Positions 47,096-60,149 are shown, counted from the stretch's first letter. The stretch: 64,000 bases of DNA from Chamaelirium japonicum (GCA_947650365.1 OX393549.1:82314819-82378818), one strand, 5' to 3'. Numbers and translations are program-made. Notes: generated by a model not told the origin, from the letters alone.

Positions 47096-50000
47096 CTAGC
47101 GAAGCAAAACGGTTTTGACTCCCATCGCGTCCACATGTCGCTCGAATGCCTTGGTAGGTATTGCCTTTGTGAAAGGATCAGCAACATTATCTGTAGATGC
47201 AATCTGTGTCACCGCTACTCGCCCTTGCTTTTGAAACTGCCGAATCAAGTGGAACTTGAGCTCGATGTGCTTCCCCTTTTGGTGATGTCTTGGCTCCTTA
47301 GCTTGTGCTACCGCCCCACTATTGTCGCAGTAAAGCACAATAGGTAACTGGGCCTCTGGTACACACCCCAAATCCGTAAGGAATTTCTTGAGCCATACCG
47401 CCTCTTTGGCTGCCTCGCACGCTGCAACGTACTCAGCCTCTGTGGTAGAGTCTGCGATGCATTTCTGCTTCACACTCTGCCAACTAACCGCTGCTCCTCC
47501 TAGCATAAACACAAAACCTGATGTCGACTTCCTGGATTCCAAATCTGACATAAAGTCAGAATCTGTATATCCAATCGGCGTCAGTTCTTGTCCAGTGTAA
47601 ACCAACTCATAGTCCCTTGTTCTACGAAGGTACTTGAGTATACACTTCACAGTTGTCCAGTGATCTGGACCCGGATTCGACTGAAACCGACCCATCATTC
47701 CTACTGCGAAACAGATATCAGGCCTTGTACAGTGCATAGTATACATTAGACTACCTAATGCCGAAGCATAAGGTATCTTCTGTATTTCTGCTCTCTCCTC
47801 AGGTGTCTTAGGACATTGATCCTTAGACAGTTTTACGCCATGTCTGAATGGCACAAAACCCTTCTTGGAGTTTTGCATGTCAAATCTATCCATAACCTTA
47901 TCTATATACGCAGCCTGTGATAGCGAGAGAATCCTGTTCTGGCGATCACGTGTTACCTTGATCCCCAAAACATAACTCGCTTCACCTAGGTCTTTCATAT
48001 CGAACTGTGTTGACAACCAGACCTTTACCGTTGACAATGTTCCTACATCATTTCCAATGAGTAGAATATCATCTACGTAAAGTATCAAATATACTACTGT
48101 GGTCTTATCAGTCCTCTTGTATACACATGGTTCATCCTCGTTTTGAGTAAATCCATATGACTGGATTGCCTGATCAAAACAGATGTTCCAACTTCTAGAT
48201 GCTTGCTTTAGTCCATAAATGGACTTCTGCAACTTACAAACTAGATGTTCCTGACCCTTTGACTCAAAACCTGGTGGCTGAATCATATAAATGTCTTCTT
48301 CCAAATTTCCATTGAGGAATGCTGTCTTGACATCCATTTGCCAGATCTCCCAGTTGTAATGGGCTGCAATGGATAGGAGGATCCGAATAGACTTTATCAT
48401 AGCTACCGGCGAGAAGGTTTCGTCAAAGTCGATTCCTTCTCTCTGGGTATAACCCTTGGCAACTAATCTAGCTTTATAAGTCTCTATTGTTCCATCAGAT
48501 CCTCTCTTCCTTTTATACACCCACTTACACCCAATAGGTTTAATATTGGATGATGGTGTAACAAGGGTCCAGACAGCGTTATGGGACATTGATTCAATTT
48601 CTGCCTCCATAGCCTTTTGCCAGTCAGAGCTGTCAGAAGCTCCCACTGCCTCATCGTAGCTCAGTGGGTCATCCTCCTGACCCTCTGGATCAACCAATAA
48701 GGTTTCTCCATAGTATCTGTCAGGAGCTCTGATGTTTCTCCCACTGCGACGAGGTTGTGGTGGTGTTACAGGATTAATAGGTTCTACAGTATCTAGTATA
48801 TTATTATCTGTAATGTCAGCTCCCACTATGCTTTCGGATGCGCTCTCTGATCTAGTACCCAGTAGCTCATCCAGAACTACCTTACTAGTAGGCTTGTGGT
48901 CCACAATATAATCCTGTTCTAGGAAATAGGCGTTCGTAGAAACGATCACCTTCTTTTCCTCAGGATCATAAAATAGACCACCTTTGGTCTCCATAGAATA
49001 CCCTACAAATAAGCATACTCTGGTTTTAGATTCCATGTTTTCCCTCTTATCCCTTCGCACATGTGCAGGGCATCCCCATATTCTGAAATGCTGTAGCAAT
49101 GGCTTTCGCTTTGACCACAGTTCTCTAGGGGTCTGAGGCACTGACTTAGACGGAACGTGATTCAGAATATAAACTGCTGTTTGTAGGGCATATCCCCAAA
49201 AGGTCATTGGTAAACTGGCGTAACTCATCATGCTACGAACCATGTCCAACAAGGTTCGATTCCTTCTCTCAGAAACTCCATTCTGTTGTGGGGTACCTGG
49301 AGCAGTTAACTGGGATTTTATCCCATGCTCCACCAAATACCCTAGGAACTCGTCAGATAGGTATTCACCTCCTCGATCAGATCGAAGGATTTTTATATAT
49401 TTACCTGTCTGCTTTTCTACTTCAGCCCTGAACTCTTTGAACATGTCAAAGGATTCCGACTTCCGATGCATCAGGTAAATATAACCATATCTTGAGTAAT
49501 CATCAGTGAAAGTGATGAAGTACTCATGGCCTCCTATCGCCTTGACGTTCATGGGTCCACACACATCTGAATGGATTAACTCTAACACCTCAGTAGCTCT
49601 TACTCCTTTGCCTTTAAAGGACCTCTTGGTCATCTTGCCTTCCAGGCAGGATTCACAGGTGGGAAGGATCTCCGTAGGATCTGTTTCCAGAAGTCCGGCC
49701 TTCACCATTCTATGGATCCTGACTAAGGCAATATGCCCAAGTCGTAAGTGCCATAGGTGGGTTAAATTTTCCGAAGGATTCTTACGCTTAGATGAATTAA
49801 CATTAAATGCTGAAGTTATTATGTTATCTTTTTCAAATTTAGGACTTACAACATAGAGATGATTCTGAACCATTTCTCTTATTATAAAAGTTCCATTCAG
49901 TTTAAACGGCACACCAGAAGCATCAAAATAAACTGAATAACCTTCATTAACTAAAGAAGAAACAGAAATTAAGTTACGTCGCAAGGACGGTACATAAAAG

Positions 50001-51061
50001 ACATCTCTAAGAGTCAAAGTCTTATTATTCGAAAAACTAAGATTAACGTCTCCAATAGCTTCAGCAGCAGCCACGACCTCAGTTCCCATGCTCAAGGTCA
50101 CCTCTCCATCAAGCAATCTTCTGCTTTCCCGAAACCCCTGAAGAGAGTTACAGGCATGGTTAGTGGATCCAGAATCCACAATCCAACTAGCAAAAGTACT
50201 ATTACTTGAAAGAAATGATTCTACAACTAAGAGTTGTAGATTACCTTCACCAGCATTCTGAGGCTTCTTGCAGTCCTTCTTCCAATGACCCTTCTGGCCA
50301 CACCGGAAGCACTTCGTGCTCGGTTTCTTTGATTCTCCAGACCCAGAGGCCCCAGCAGAGTCCTGCACAGGCAATGACTTAGGTTTCTTTTTATGTTTCT
50401 TGCCTTGAGGTTTACCAGGCTTCTTGAAGGATCTGCGTTGCACGTGAAGTGCTTCGCCCTTCTGCTTGAAGCCATCCTCAGCTGCCTGGAGAGCTCCCAG
50501 AAGCTCTACATTCGTCATAGCCAACTTGTTCAAATTAAAGTTGGTGACAAAGCCTTCAAAGGCTCCAGATAGTGACGAGAGGAAGATGTCTGTCATCACC
50601 TCGCCTTCTAGCACAATGTCCATGGTAGCTAGTTCGTTCTGGAACCCAAATATTTTCATCATGTGTTCCCGAACCAGCGTCCCATTGGACATCTTAGTGC
50701 CGACGAGTTTCTTGATGGTAAGGTATCGCGTAACGCAATTGTGACCTTCAAACATCTCCTTCAAATACAACATCATGTCAGAAGCGTCGGGCATCTTCTC
50801 GACTTGCTTCTGCAGAGTTGTTTGCAAGGATGCTATAATATAGCATTTACATATTTCATTAGATTCCTTCCAGTCAGTGAATACCTTTAACTGTGCCTCT
50901 GTGGCATTGGGTCCTGGCAAATCTGGCTCAGGGTCATTCAGGGCTGTCATATGTTTATCAATCCTTAGGACCAGGTACAGGTTGCGCTTCCAGTCCTCAT
51001 AGTTAGGACCGGTAAGTTTGTGGTCATTTAGGATAGCGGACAGGGGGTCTAACTTAGTCAT
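47096..51061 (-). CDS. copia gag-pol polyprotein, 1,321 residues
   Basis: A single open frame with domains in copia order. Gag ([20 protein letters not shown]) is followed by a zinc knuckle, [14 protein letters not shown]. Protease has [12 protein letters not shown]. Integrase has HLWHLRLGH, the zinc-binding CESC and a DDE core including SDRGGEYLS and [12 protein letters not shown]. Reverse transcriptase has [19 protein letters not shown] and [11 protein letters not shown]. RNase H has YTDSDF and [20 protein letters not shown]. This domain order, with integrase before RT, defines Ty1/copia. Sublineage is uncertain; the gag start resembles Tnt1/Tork-like elements. Confidence 0.95.
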   Translation of the reverse strand: MTKLDPLSAILNDHKLTGPNYEDWKRNLYLVLRIDKHMTALNDPEPDLPGPNATEAQLKVFTDWKESNEICKCYIIASLQTTLQKQVEKMPDASDMMLYLKEMFEGHNCVTRYLTIKKLVGTKMSNGTLVREHMMKIFGFQNELATMDIVLEGEVMTDIFLSSLSGAFEGFVTNFNLNKLAMTNVELLGALQAAEDGFKQKGEALHVQRRSFKKPGKPQGKKHKKKPKSLPVQDSAGASGSGESKKPSTKCFRCGQKGHWKKDCKKPQNAGEGNLQLLVVESFLSSNSTFASWIVDSGSTNHACNSLQGFRESRRLLDGEVTLSMGTEVVAAAEAIGDVNLSFSNNKTLTLRDVFYVPSLRRNLISVSSLVNEGYSVYFDASGVPFKLNGTFIIREMVQNHLYVVSPKFEKDNIITSAFNVNSSKRKNPSENLTHLWHLRLGHIALVRIHRMVKAGLLETDPTEILPTCESCLEGKMTKRSFKGKGVRATEVLELIHSDVCGPMNVKAIGGHEYFITFTDDYSRYGYIYLMHRKSESFDMFKEFRAEVEKQTGKYIKILRSDRGGEYLSDEFLGYLVEHGIKSQLTAPGTPQQNGVSERRNRTLLDMVRSMMSYASLPMTFWGYALQTAVYILNHVPSKSVPQTPRELWSKRKPLLQHFRIWGCPAHVRRDKRENMESKTRVCLFVGYSMETKGGLFYDPEEKKVIVSTNAYFLEQDYIVDHKPTSKVVLDELLGTRSESASESIVGADITDNNILDTVEPINPVTPPQPRRSGRNIRAPDRYYGETLLVDPEGQEDDPLSYDEAVGASDSSDWQKAMEAEIESMSHNAVWTLVTPSSNIKPIGCKWVYKRKRGSDGTIETYKARLVAKGYTQREGIDFDETFSPVAMIKSIRILLSIAAHYNWEIWQMDVKTAFLNGNLEEDIYMIQPPGFESKGQEHLVCKLQKSIYGLKQASRSWNICFDQAIQSYGFTQNEDEPCVYKRTDKTTVVYLILYVDDILLIGNDVGTLSTVKVWLSTQFDMKDLGEASYVLGIKVTRDRQNRILSLSQAAYIDKVMDRFDMQNSKKGFVPFRHGVKLSKDQCPKTPEERAEIQKIPYASALGSLMYTMHCTRPDICFAVGMMGRFQSNPGPDHWTTVKCILKYLRRTRDYELVYTGQELTPIGYTDSDFMSDLESRKSTSGFVFMLGGAAVSWQSVKQKCIADSTTEAEYVAACEAAKEAVWLKKFLTDLGCVPEAQLPIVLYCDNSGAVAQAKEPRHHQKGKHIELKFHLIRQFQKQGRVAVTQIASTDNVADPFTKAIPTKAFERHVDAMGVKTVLLR

Positions 51062-52808
51062 CTGAAAATAAAGATTGAATAATGAGTATGCATAAAAACT
51101 TATTTTATGGATTTTTAAAACAAGCTAATTATATCCATATGTCAACGCTACCCTCAAGCGAAGTCATTACCATGGATTAATTAACCATGTATGTAAGATA
51201 TCGGAATCGACTGTACCTGCCCTAGGGGGCATCATACAGCGTCAATCCGCTCACACGGGCATTTTCCTTGACCCTATCCAAATCTGCCAACTAAGGGCTG
51301 TGATGGACCATGGTTATCTTTCGGCCAGTACCACGTGATCACCGTTGTCTTCGCAACGAATACCTCACGTGTACTTAGGATGCTTACCCACGAGCCTAAG
51401 CAATTACGACACGGGAGTTCATGCGGCCCCCACTAGGGTGGGATGAAAAGCCCTTCTCTCCTGGCCTCGTAATCGCCATATCCTTAGGGAGGTCATTAAG
51501 TAATTTGGCATGGAAACACACAGCTCCCACCCTAGGGGGTGTGAAGTTATGCATCCCCACCCAAACACAAAACGACTGGCCGTGGAGGCCAGAGGATCTC
51601 TAAAAGTCCTCTCTTGCATCCCTTATTATATATGAGGGTTATTTTGCGAGTATGAATTTATGCAAATGCAAAGGTAGCAACCTCCTAAATACTAGACCCT
51701 GGTCACACCATGCTCCCACTAGCGTTCAAGCCCTTCGCCTAGCATTAATCACTCTCGGAATATCATAGTCCCTGCCTCAAGTGGATTTCTCCATTCAAGG
51801 GTCACATTACATATTCCAAGAATATCGATGCTTTGCAAAATTGGTTATCACGCTAATGCTCTGGAGCTAATTCTAGAGTCAGACTCACTGGAAAGGACTC
51901 CCACTAGTCATGGCGCCTTGATTATAGATTTGACAATTGATGTTCAATGGATCTCTATCTCATCTTTGATTTCGATGCTGGCCAAATAGGCACACCCGAC
52001 TAATCGGGTGTTGACCTAATGGTGGCATAACCATATGTGATGGGATCCCACTAACATCAAAAGTCAACTAAATAATAGGCGTCATCTAGCGGGATCCTAT
52101 CCTCAAACAGTCGCTTGGACCGGAGGGGAAAGACATCCCTCTGAAAACAGATAATCATATTATCTCATCGGGGTTCGATATGAAGCATAAAGAACTAATA
52201 AAGAAAGCAACCATAAAGACTGAATTAAGTTCAGGGTCCGACCCCTGAACCTAATTTGCACAGCGCAGGCCTCTAGCTTTCTTCGCAAGGTTCCTCGGTC
52301 CAGCTCCTTCGTCGCGCTCACGAACACTTTACCGGATCGTCTTCATCCTCCAGGGTTCCGCTTCCGCTCCCGATGGTGGATTTCTTTGGCATAATTTTCT
52401 TCTCGATCTGTAACCGAAAAAGTCTAGTACGCTTCGAGCAAGTGCTCGCTCGTACACAATTTCCTAGAAAGAAAAGAAAACACACATAGGAAAAGGCCAT
52501 GGGAAACCGAGGATGGTCAACCCCCATCACTCGCCCAATCTAAGGCTCAATTACATATCCACATACAGAAAACAAATCCAGACAATTGCTAACTCGGGAT
52601 CCGACCCCCGGTAGCAAGCACAAACCATAGATCTAGATTTTTTATAGCGGCGCCCTGCAAGAATGATTAATAGAACAAGCACAATCTATACATATGCATG
52701 ATCTAAGCGTAAGAACCCCGATGATCTCATGCATTCATCATGCGCACACATGTTGGTTTCATAAAAAAAACATGAAACGCACACCACTAATGCGGCTCTG
52801 ATACCAAT
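51062..52808 (-). other. copia untranslated leader
   Basis: 1.75 kb between the 5' LTR and the polyprotein start codon. It carries the primer site at its outer edge and has no clear ORF. A leader this long is unusual for small copia elements but known in larger ones. Confidence 0.7.
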
Positions 52809-54942
52809 TGCTGGAAGTTAATCCGGGTCAGAGGCTCGCAGCGGAAGCAATTTGGCGGTCGAATGACCGTTTATGGTGCACGTGACACTATTTAAACTTT
52901 TCATAGAAACTAATCTACATATGTGTGTATGTGTATGCACGAGAATCGAAAACCCCTAACGGCAATCTAGCGTAATGATTAACTAGCATGGATGCAAATC
53001 ATAATGCTCGCTAGATCTACATGTTAGATTACACATACCTTTCGTACGGATCTTTTAACCGCAGATAATTGTCTTCTTTGTCGATGGAGACGGAAGATCG
53101 TTCGCGAAGATGCCGACAATACGAATAGAGATGTTGCCTTCTTGTTCACCCGATCTTACACGATGCACGGAACGTCGCTCTCGGATCTCTGAGTGCCTCC
53201 GAAGAACGACCCTTCTCCTTCTTCAGAACTCCACGCGAGGAAGACGAAGTAGCAAGCGGGAAACAGGAGATTGAATAGGGAGAGAACTAGAGAGATTAGA
53301 GAGAGAGGGGGTTCGGTTTTTCTAACCATGGGGCCGGCGCCCCATAGGTCCTTTTATAGGGCCGGCCTACCCCCTTGGATAAGGATCCAAGGGGATAAAG
53401 ACCTCCCACGATTATCTCTCCATTATCTCCTTTTTATCTCTCCGCGTATTTATCCGTTTTCCCACTTTTTAGGGCTCGATCTTAACCGTTTTTATCGCCC
53501 CATCCCTATCTATATGGCCGGCCCTATAGATGAGGGATTCTTATCCCTACATCATAGGGCCGGCCCTAGCAAGGTGTCCCACCACTAGGGTCGGCCAACA
53601 GTGAGGTCCGGCAGAGTGAGGTTTTTACCAAAACGCCCCGACGTCTCATTTTGACCATTTCTAGCGTGCGATACCTAGCGGCCATTACTTAAGTGATATC
53701 TACTAGTTACCTACTATTAACTGAGGCCACCGAAGGGTGCCTCTAGCAAAGTCAACTAGTCACCTCGCAGCACATCCCGGTGCATCGCACCTGTGCAGCG
53801 AAGTTCACTTATGGCTAGGGATTACTACATGCGACTCTGCACTAGTCTCGGGCTCAACCCTTAGTACTCGTATGTAGTTACGCATCTACCGTGCTCTAGT
53901 GCCAAGCACACACGGAGCGTATACTTCTTTCTTCCTCATGCTTATGGTGTTCCGAGGAGACGGTTCAAGAACCGTACATAATGTTGATAAGGTGGAACCA
54001 TCAGGGACCGGGGTTCATGGCTTCCAACTCAAGCTCGATCGACACACTACCCGAGTGTACCATCGATCCTCTGAGCTCGAGTTAACCTGCGTAGCCACCC
54101 AGAGTGCGACGCAGGCTGCACTCCAATTCACCCAGACTTACTATGTTCTCCATCATACCCCTGCTCTCCGCTTAGTTGTGGTAAACCCGCTGTCCCTCCA
54201 CTTGATGCCATGATTCACTTCGAGCGGTGAAGACTACCGTCAGACTCGAATGATCATATGACTTGGTTCCTTCCAGGTTGACCTATACATCGTACCTATG
54301 ATTACCCCGTCGAGTAATCGAACCCGGTCAACAGTCAAACTGATGACCACCAGGCCTGGGTTTGGTACAGTGTAAGTCACACCAAGGAACGCACCTCCCT
54401 TCAGGGGTGTGGATGGCCTGCAGGAGTGACACGCTAATGCAACGCCAGCCGGGTAACCCAGTACACCGTGGTTTTGGATCACTGCATATGGATCCTCACA
54501 CATTGGTGCGCCAAAGCACCACGCAACTGGTTAGTCCATCAGACGTGGCTCCTCAGGGTTTAGGACCGTTTTACCCTAAGCAGAAACATGGCTTAGTGTA
54601 CCAGTGTCTGCTCACTGATCTGTACACCGTGTTAGTTCCGTTCAGCCACAGACACTGTGCCTGGCGATGACCATGGTGAAGACATCCCATGAACTGTCAT
54701 CGCCAACAGCTTACCATGATGAGGCGACCAACCTGATCAAAGCTGCGAACTTATTTAGGTTATACGGGACCAATCCACTTAGTCTTTAACTCAGTGGACT
54801 ACCATATAACCATGGCTCTCTGTTCCCTAAAGAACACGTAACTATGTTACGCACCTATATGCATCTCATATATTAATAACTATCAATCTTTATTAGACCA
54901 AAACATAAAGTTTTACAAGCTTAGAACACATCAATCCTAACA
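52809..54942 (-). repeat. 5' LTR of the copia element
   Basis: 2,134 bp. The minus-strand TATA box is at 53,352-53,358. The LTR drives transcription leftward on the minus strand. Confidence 0.92.
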
Positions 54943-56801
54943 GTGGCCTGCCCCCTGAACCGTTCCCAAAGCCCGTCAATTTCTGCCTGAGCGGTATCCA
55001 GTGCTTCTTGAAACTCGAAGGGGTCGGTAGTATTTGCCTGCGCGACTTCGAGCTGAGCCTGGACTGTAGCTAACTCTTCAGCATGAACCCGTCGAGCTTT
55101 CTCTAACTGAGCGCGTGTCTCTCTCAATTCCTACCGAGCAGCCCGCAGGGAGGCCTGAAGCTGTGCCATCCTTCGAGCACCCCCCTCGGCGATATGGCCG
55201 ACAATCGTAGCTACGCGATCGCTCATCTGACAAAAGTGGAAGAGATATGTACCAAAGAGTCAGGAGTGGAAACTACTACTGTAATCAAGCCTACAATGAC
55301 TCGAAGACTTACCTCATGAAGGTCGCCGAGCTGGCTCCGCCAGCTAGAACTGTCCACCCCAGTATCCTCTTCCTCCACCTGACGGGCAGAGAGCCCAGGG
55401 GAACGACGGTGAGAGGTAGCTTCGGTAGCTCTGGGGGGAGAACTGGGAGGCGGCCCGAGGACGCCCCCCAAAGCAGAGGAGGAAGGTGAAGCCATAAAGT
55501 GCTGGACATCCGCGTGATTAAAAAGTGCAGTAGTAGGGGCAGCAGTAGGCGCAACAGTAGGAGCGCGTGGTGAAGCTCGCCCACGCGACCCCGCAGAGCT
55601 AGACGGTATGGCATGCTTACCCCGCCCGAGAGAGAGAGAGATAGACTGTAACGGGAAGACCTCTCGGATTCTTCTATCTCCACGTAATGTCTACCCGTCG
55701 ACGGCACGTCTTCTGACCAGTCGTCGGGGAGGGAACGAAGATCATCGCAAGCAGCTCGTCGCTTGGCGGGAGCGAGAGGAGAGCGACCTTTATCATCGTC
55801 GCTGAAGGACTCACTTAGAAAGACGCACCTCCTTGCCTTCCCTGTGGGTGCAGCTACGTTGCGAGCAGCTGGTTGCCCGCAGTTGCCTGCAGCCGCAGTC
55901 GACCTAGTACGGCGCCTGAAGACCACGCAAAGTTTAGATGCGGTTGTGTTTGGGTTGAAGCGTCTGACGGAGCTAACGTACCTGTCAGGAAGCTTCGAAG
56001 AGTAAGCAGAGGGCTCTTCTTCCCTACCGGATGCTACTGGCTGCTTGCCCTTCTTGGGAGTCGTACTGTAAGACCTGACGACCGAAAGCTTCGGAAACAG
56101 CTGCCGCCAGTCGTCGTCGTTATGCCTCACCCTCCTAATCAGTTGGTCCAACTCCTCCTCAACAGCCCCAAGGCACTGAAGCTGCCTAGAGGGGTAGAAG
56201 TCCTCGATGGTCGCGGCGAGGCGGGAGACTGGACCGGGAATTTTGAAGCGACCCCTCCAGGGTCCTCCGACCACAATGGGGCACTCCTTCCAACCCCTCA
56301 CGGAGTCAGATAAGCCCCCGATGGGAGGGCAACTGCCCGCGCGTGCCTGCAGGCTGAAGTAGAAAAATACGCTGTCTGGCGCATCTTGTAGTCCTTGACG
56401 AAATACTTCTTCAGAAGATACGCGACGCAGAGCTGCTGCCCCGCCAGTTCTTCTATTGCTTCCATGCAGCGGAGAATCCTCCAGCCGTTGCCAGCTATCT
56501 GGTCTGGAGACACTTTCATGTACTCCAGCAGGCGACCAGAGAAGCTTGCAAGGGGAAGCCACAGGCCGCAACGTAGCTGGCCGAGGGTGACGATAGTACG
56601 GTCACCATCTGATGGGTCCAAAGGACCGGTGGCGAAGGAGAGTGAGATCATATCCGGAATGCCGTAAGCTGCCCGGACGTCCTCTATCAGCGGGAACTTC
56701 TTCGGCACGACGAACCAACTGAAATACATCTTCGACGACGGCTCTCGGCGTGTATCCAAAAGCAATTCCTTCGAACACGTGACTCCTCGGCGTGTATCCA
56801 A
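54943..56801 (-). pseudogene. Antisense ORF region of the gypsy element, interrupted by copia (fossil)
   Basis: On the strand opposite to gag-pol. At 56,298-56,801 the peptide includes FPLIEDVRAAYGIPDMISLS and LPLASFSGRLLEYMKVSPDQ, resembling the plant 'putative gypsy type transposon' domain (Pfam PF04195) often found antisense in Tat elements. Left of about 55,130 the code becomes coiled-coil-like (MRETRAQLEKARRVHAEELA). Similar Ala/Gln/Glu-rich coding lies on the far side of the copia element at 44,693-44,878. The copia insertion lies within this region. Function unknown. Confidence 0.6.
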
Positions 56802-57027
56802 AGGAAGCTACGTGCAGCGAGTTATCAACCCAAACGAACCTTCAGCCGTAGAAGAGAAATCTGAAGCAGAGGAAGAAAATGAACCCTTGGGGTCCTATTT
56901 ATAGACAAAGTTGGAGCTGGAGAATGGGTTCGAATTTCAAGGAGGCGAGGTGGTGACGCCTGGTGATGCCATGTGGCGAAAAATCGGAAAAAGCCCAGAC
57001 AGCTATTTGGAGTTGCAACAGCACCGA

Positions 57028-57190
57028 AACGAGGCGGGCACGCAAATCGAGACAAACACACAAAATCAAGGCGAGCGCGCGGACTGAGGTGGGCGCACAA
57101 ACCGAGGCGGGCACATAAATCTAAGCGGGCACACAAAGCGAGGCTGGCACGCAAAATGAGGTTGACACATAAATCGAGGCAAAGTGATCC
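57028..57190 (+). repeat. 18-bp minisatellite before gypsy 3' LTR
   Basis: About eight units of CGAGGCGGGCACGCAAAT type with changes in each copy. Confidence 0.8.
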
Positions 57191-57232
57191 TGACCGGGCG
57201 GGACTGAAGACCACCCGGTCAGGAGGGGGTAT

Positions 57233-58287
57233 TGTGTGTGCCCTCCCCTTCAGTCGGCCGTGCACCAGGCAGCATGAGGGGGGGGGGGGGGGGGTCGGCC
57301 GCGCAACAGCCCTCCCTCCCCTTCGGTCGGCTGTGCACCAAGCAGCAGGAGGGGGGGTCGGCCGCACAACAGCCCCCCCTCCCCTTCGGTTGGCCGTGCA
57401 CCAAGCAGCAGGAGGGGGGGTCGGCCGCGCAACAGCCCCCCCCTTCGGTCGGCCATGCACCAAGCAGAAGGAGGGGGGGTCGGCCGCGCAACAGCCCCCC
57501 TCCCCTTCGGTCGGCCATGCACCAGGCAGCAGGAGGGGGGTCGGCCGCGCAACAGCCCCCCCTCCCCTTCGGTCGGCCGTGCAACAGCCCCCCCTCTCTT
57601 TCTCTCGTTCGGCCGTGCAACGAGCCGAGGCACGATGTGGCAGTCGAACCCGAAAATCTCGGAGGCTACGCGGTGCTGACTACGCTCCGAGATTTTCGGC
57701 CCAAAGTGATTGGGAGTCGATCGCGCGCCACGTCATCACTACCGTGGCGGTTGCGCTCATTACGGGGACACGTCGCCTACCCGTTTTTCGCGGAGTGCCA
57801 TAACCGTCACCCCACCACTATAAAAGGGGACCTACCCCTTCAAAAGAAAGGGGAAGAATTCTGGAGGAGACGCTGCCCGTTTCGTCCCGAAATTCACGGA
57901 GCTGCGAAGGTCGGTCGGTCGGTAGCCAGAGACTGTCTGTGGAGGTCGGTCGGTTGGTAGATAGAGACTGTCTGCGGAGGTCAGTCGGCAGTTAGACACT
58001 GTCTGCAGCGACCGGTAGTCAGACGCTGTCTGCAGCGGTCGGTAGCTTGAGTGAAATTCCAGAGGTCGGTAGTTCGGGAGACCGGTCCTCAGGATGTAAT
58101 TGGGGTTAGGTGAGAGAATTGTAACCGTCACAAGTTTTATAGTGCATTCTCGCCCCACCCGTGGTTTTTTTCCCTTCAACGTTGCGAAGGGGTTTTTCCA
58201 CGTAACCATCGTCTGTTTTCCTTCTCTTTGGCTTGTTGGATTGTGCTTGCCATCTGAACCGCCCGGTTCGATTAAGAACCCCCCACA
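57233..58287 (+). repeat. 3' LTR of the gypsy element
   Basis: 1,055 bp against 969 bp for the 5' copy. The difference is mainly the number and G/C-run lengths of the GTCGGCCGTGCACC minisatellite units (six to seven here, about five in the 5' LTR). Confidence 0.88.
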
Positions 58288-58309
58288 TGCACCATTTAGG
58301 CTACTATAA

Positions 58310-58443
58310 TAATAAACCGCGGTGCACCGCACCATACCTCACCGCATTTTGCAATTTTGGTTTTACATAATGGTACATCGTTGCGGCGCGGTGCAGTTTT
58401 GGTTTTTCGGTGCAGTTTCGATTTTGCCCAAAACCGCATCGTT
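58310..58443. repeat. GCGGTGCGGT-type repeat unit, right of gypsy insertion
   Basis: AAACCGCGGTGCACCGCACC, GCGGCGCGGTGCAGTTTTGG and GCCCAAAACCGCATC, in the same order as in the unit at 36,290-36,431. Confidence 0.55.
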
Positions 58444-59562
58444 GGCTTAGGTGGAAGAGACCGATTAGACCCACTGGACTCTGGCTGGGCCAGGCTCAGC
58501 CCAAGGGACTTAGCCTAGATCCATCCCGTTTATATATTTGTTCGGTTTCTTAAATGGCCTCGGTAGCATTTTAGGCTAATTCATAGGGGGTTTTTTATAT
58601 AAAAATGTGATAAATTTGTCCAACCTTTACTCTATTCTCTACATTCCTTTTGGGTGACTAGCAATAGATCCATGTTTGCAATAAATATTGGATTTTTTTT
58701 CTTTCTATGTTAGGTCCTTCTGAAAAGATGTGTTTTAGTGCAAGTCCCCAGTCGGAATTTTAACTTTTCCCCCTTAAATTGACAAAACTGACCTTCCGTT
58801 ACACTTCAGTTGAACCAGTCGAGGACAACCGATTTCACATTGTGAAACTTTGGTGCGAGATTCAAAACCTAAAATCTGAACACCCTCAACCAAACCCTAA
58901 CCCTAATTCCTAAACCCTATTTACTAACTCTAATTCCTAAATCGTAAACTCTAAACCCTAATTATTATAGCAGAGTATTGTAACATTTATTGTACCAAAG
59001 TACCATAGCAAAGGACTGTAGCAGCCACTGTAGCAAAGTACCGCAGGAGTTACTATAGCAAAGTATTGTAGCGATTGTCACTCTTTTGCACCTAAATATT
59101 ACCCTTTTCAGGCACTGTATCAAGTATTTTAACAATTGTTACTCTTTTTCACCTAATTGTTACTCCTTTATGCTATTGTAGCAAATATGTAGCAATTGTT
59201 ACTCTTTTGCACCTAAATTTACTATTTTTCGTTACCGTAGTAAATTATTTTAGCCTAAATCTTAAACCCTAATCATAATCCTAATTCCTAACCTATAAAT
59301 TCTAATTCTATATCCTTATAAAGAATGTGGGGATAAATTAGTCATTTACCATTTAGAATGACCTAACACTAAAGCTAAACACTAGTTGTCCTTATCCCTA
59401 ACATGAATTATTTCTAGGGATATAACACATAATATTCCATATTTTATACAATATTCTCTTACTTGTGTATTTCTATAATCTATATAACAAGGGAAGGTGG
59501 TTTTGTGCTGATTAGACGAAAAGGAACCAAATGCTGACTAGACAAAACTCTCACGATCACAG

Positions 59563-59746
59563 CCGTTCCCTCTCTTCTTCCCCCGATCTCTCTTTCTCTC
59601 TCTCTCTTCCCGGATCTCTCTCTCTCCCTCCCCGGATTTCTCTCTTTCTTCCCGATTGTCTCTCTCTCTCCGTCCGTCTCTCTCTTTCTTTCCATCCGTC
59701 TCTCTCTCTCTCTCCGTTCATCTCTCTCTTTCTCTCTCTCTCCCCG

Positions 59747-59781
<35 letters not shown>

Positions 59782-60105
59782 GTGTGATCTCTCTCGCTCT
59801 CTTTTCGTCTCTCTTTCTTCCCGATTTTCTCTCTCCACGATCTCATTCTCTCTCTGTATCTCTCTCTCTTCGTCCGTCTCTCTCTGTCTCTCTGATTTCT
59901 CTCTCTCCCTCTCTCCGTCCGTCTCTCTCTCTATCTAATCTCTCTCGCTCTCTCTTTCCGTCTCGCTCCCCAATTTTCTCTCTTTCTCTCTCTGTTCGTC
60001 TCTCTCTCTTTGTGTTTCCATTCCACACACACACACTCTCTCTCTCCTGTCTGTCTCTCTTTCTAGGTCTCTCTCTCCCCCACGATCTCTCTCTCTGTGT
60101 GGTTT
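59563..60105 (+). repeat. Long imperfect CT-rich pyrimidine tract
   Basis: About 540 bp dominated by CTCTCT with CCGT, CCGATT and TTTC interruptions. Almost purely pyrimidine on the plus strand. Open frames here are products of the repeat. Confidence 0.95.
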
Positions 60106-60149
60106 TTCAAAACTGGACTGGAAGGCGAACCGAAATGGCATCCGGTTCG

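Larger units (their letters stand above)
44948..54942 (-). mobile_element. Ty1/copia retrotransposon, looks whole, nested in the gypsy element
   Basis: LTRs 44,948-47,081 and 52,809-54,942, both 2,134 bp, with TG...CA ends. A perfect 5-bp target duplication GTGGC lies at 44,943-44,947 and 54,943-54,947. Read on the minus strand, the 5' LTR (52,809-54,942) is followed by the methionine-tRNA primer site TGGTATCAGAGC. Then come a 1.7 kb leader, one polyprotein ORF and a short purine tract next to the 3' LTR. By eye the LTRs differ at roughly 45 sites (about 2%), which at the commonly used plant rate of 1.3e-8 per site per year suggests under about one million years. Nothing obvious breaks it. 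Confidence 0.93.
36434..58287 (+). mobile_element. Ty3/gypsy retrotransposon of the Tat type, broken, with nested copia
   Basis: LTRs at 36,434-37,402 and 57,233-58,287 (TGTGTGTGCC...CCCCACA), with flanks TGCAT and TGCAC. After the 5' LTR comes TGGCGCCGTCTGTGGG, a primer site of the type seen in Athila/Tat elements. A purine tract AGGAGGGGG precedes the 3' LTR. Order: gag, protease, RT, RNase H, a second (archaeal-type) RNase H, integrase. A long 3' region with tandem repeats and an antisense ORF follows. The dual RNase H and the antisense ORF point to Tat. The coding part is broken by roughly six to ten interruptions. Outside the repeat-length differences the LTRs differ at about 4% of sites by eye, so it is older than the copia element inside it. 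Confidence 0.88.

Noticed and set aside
58880-59290. Telomere array
   Set aside because: CTAAACCCTAA words are scattered and degenerate with other sequence between them. They are not a tandem array.
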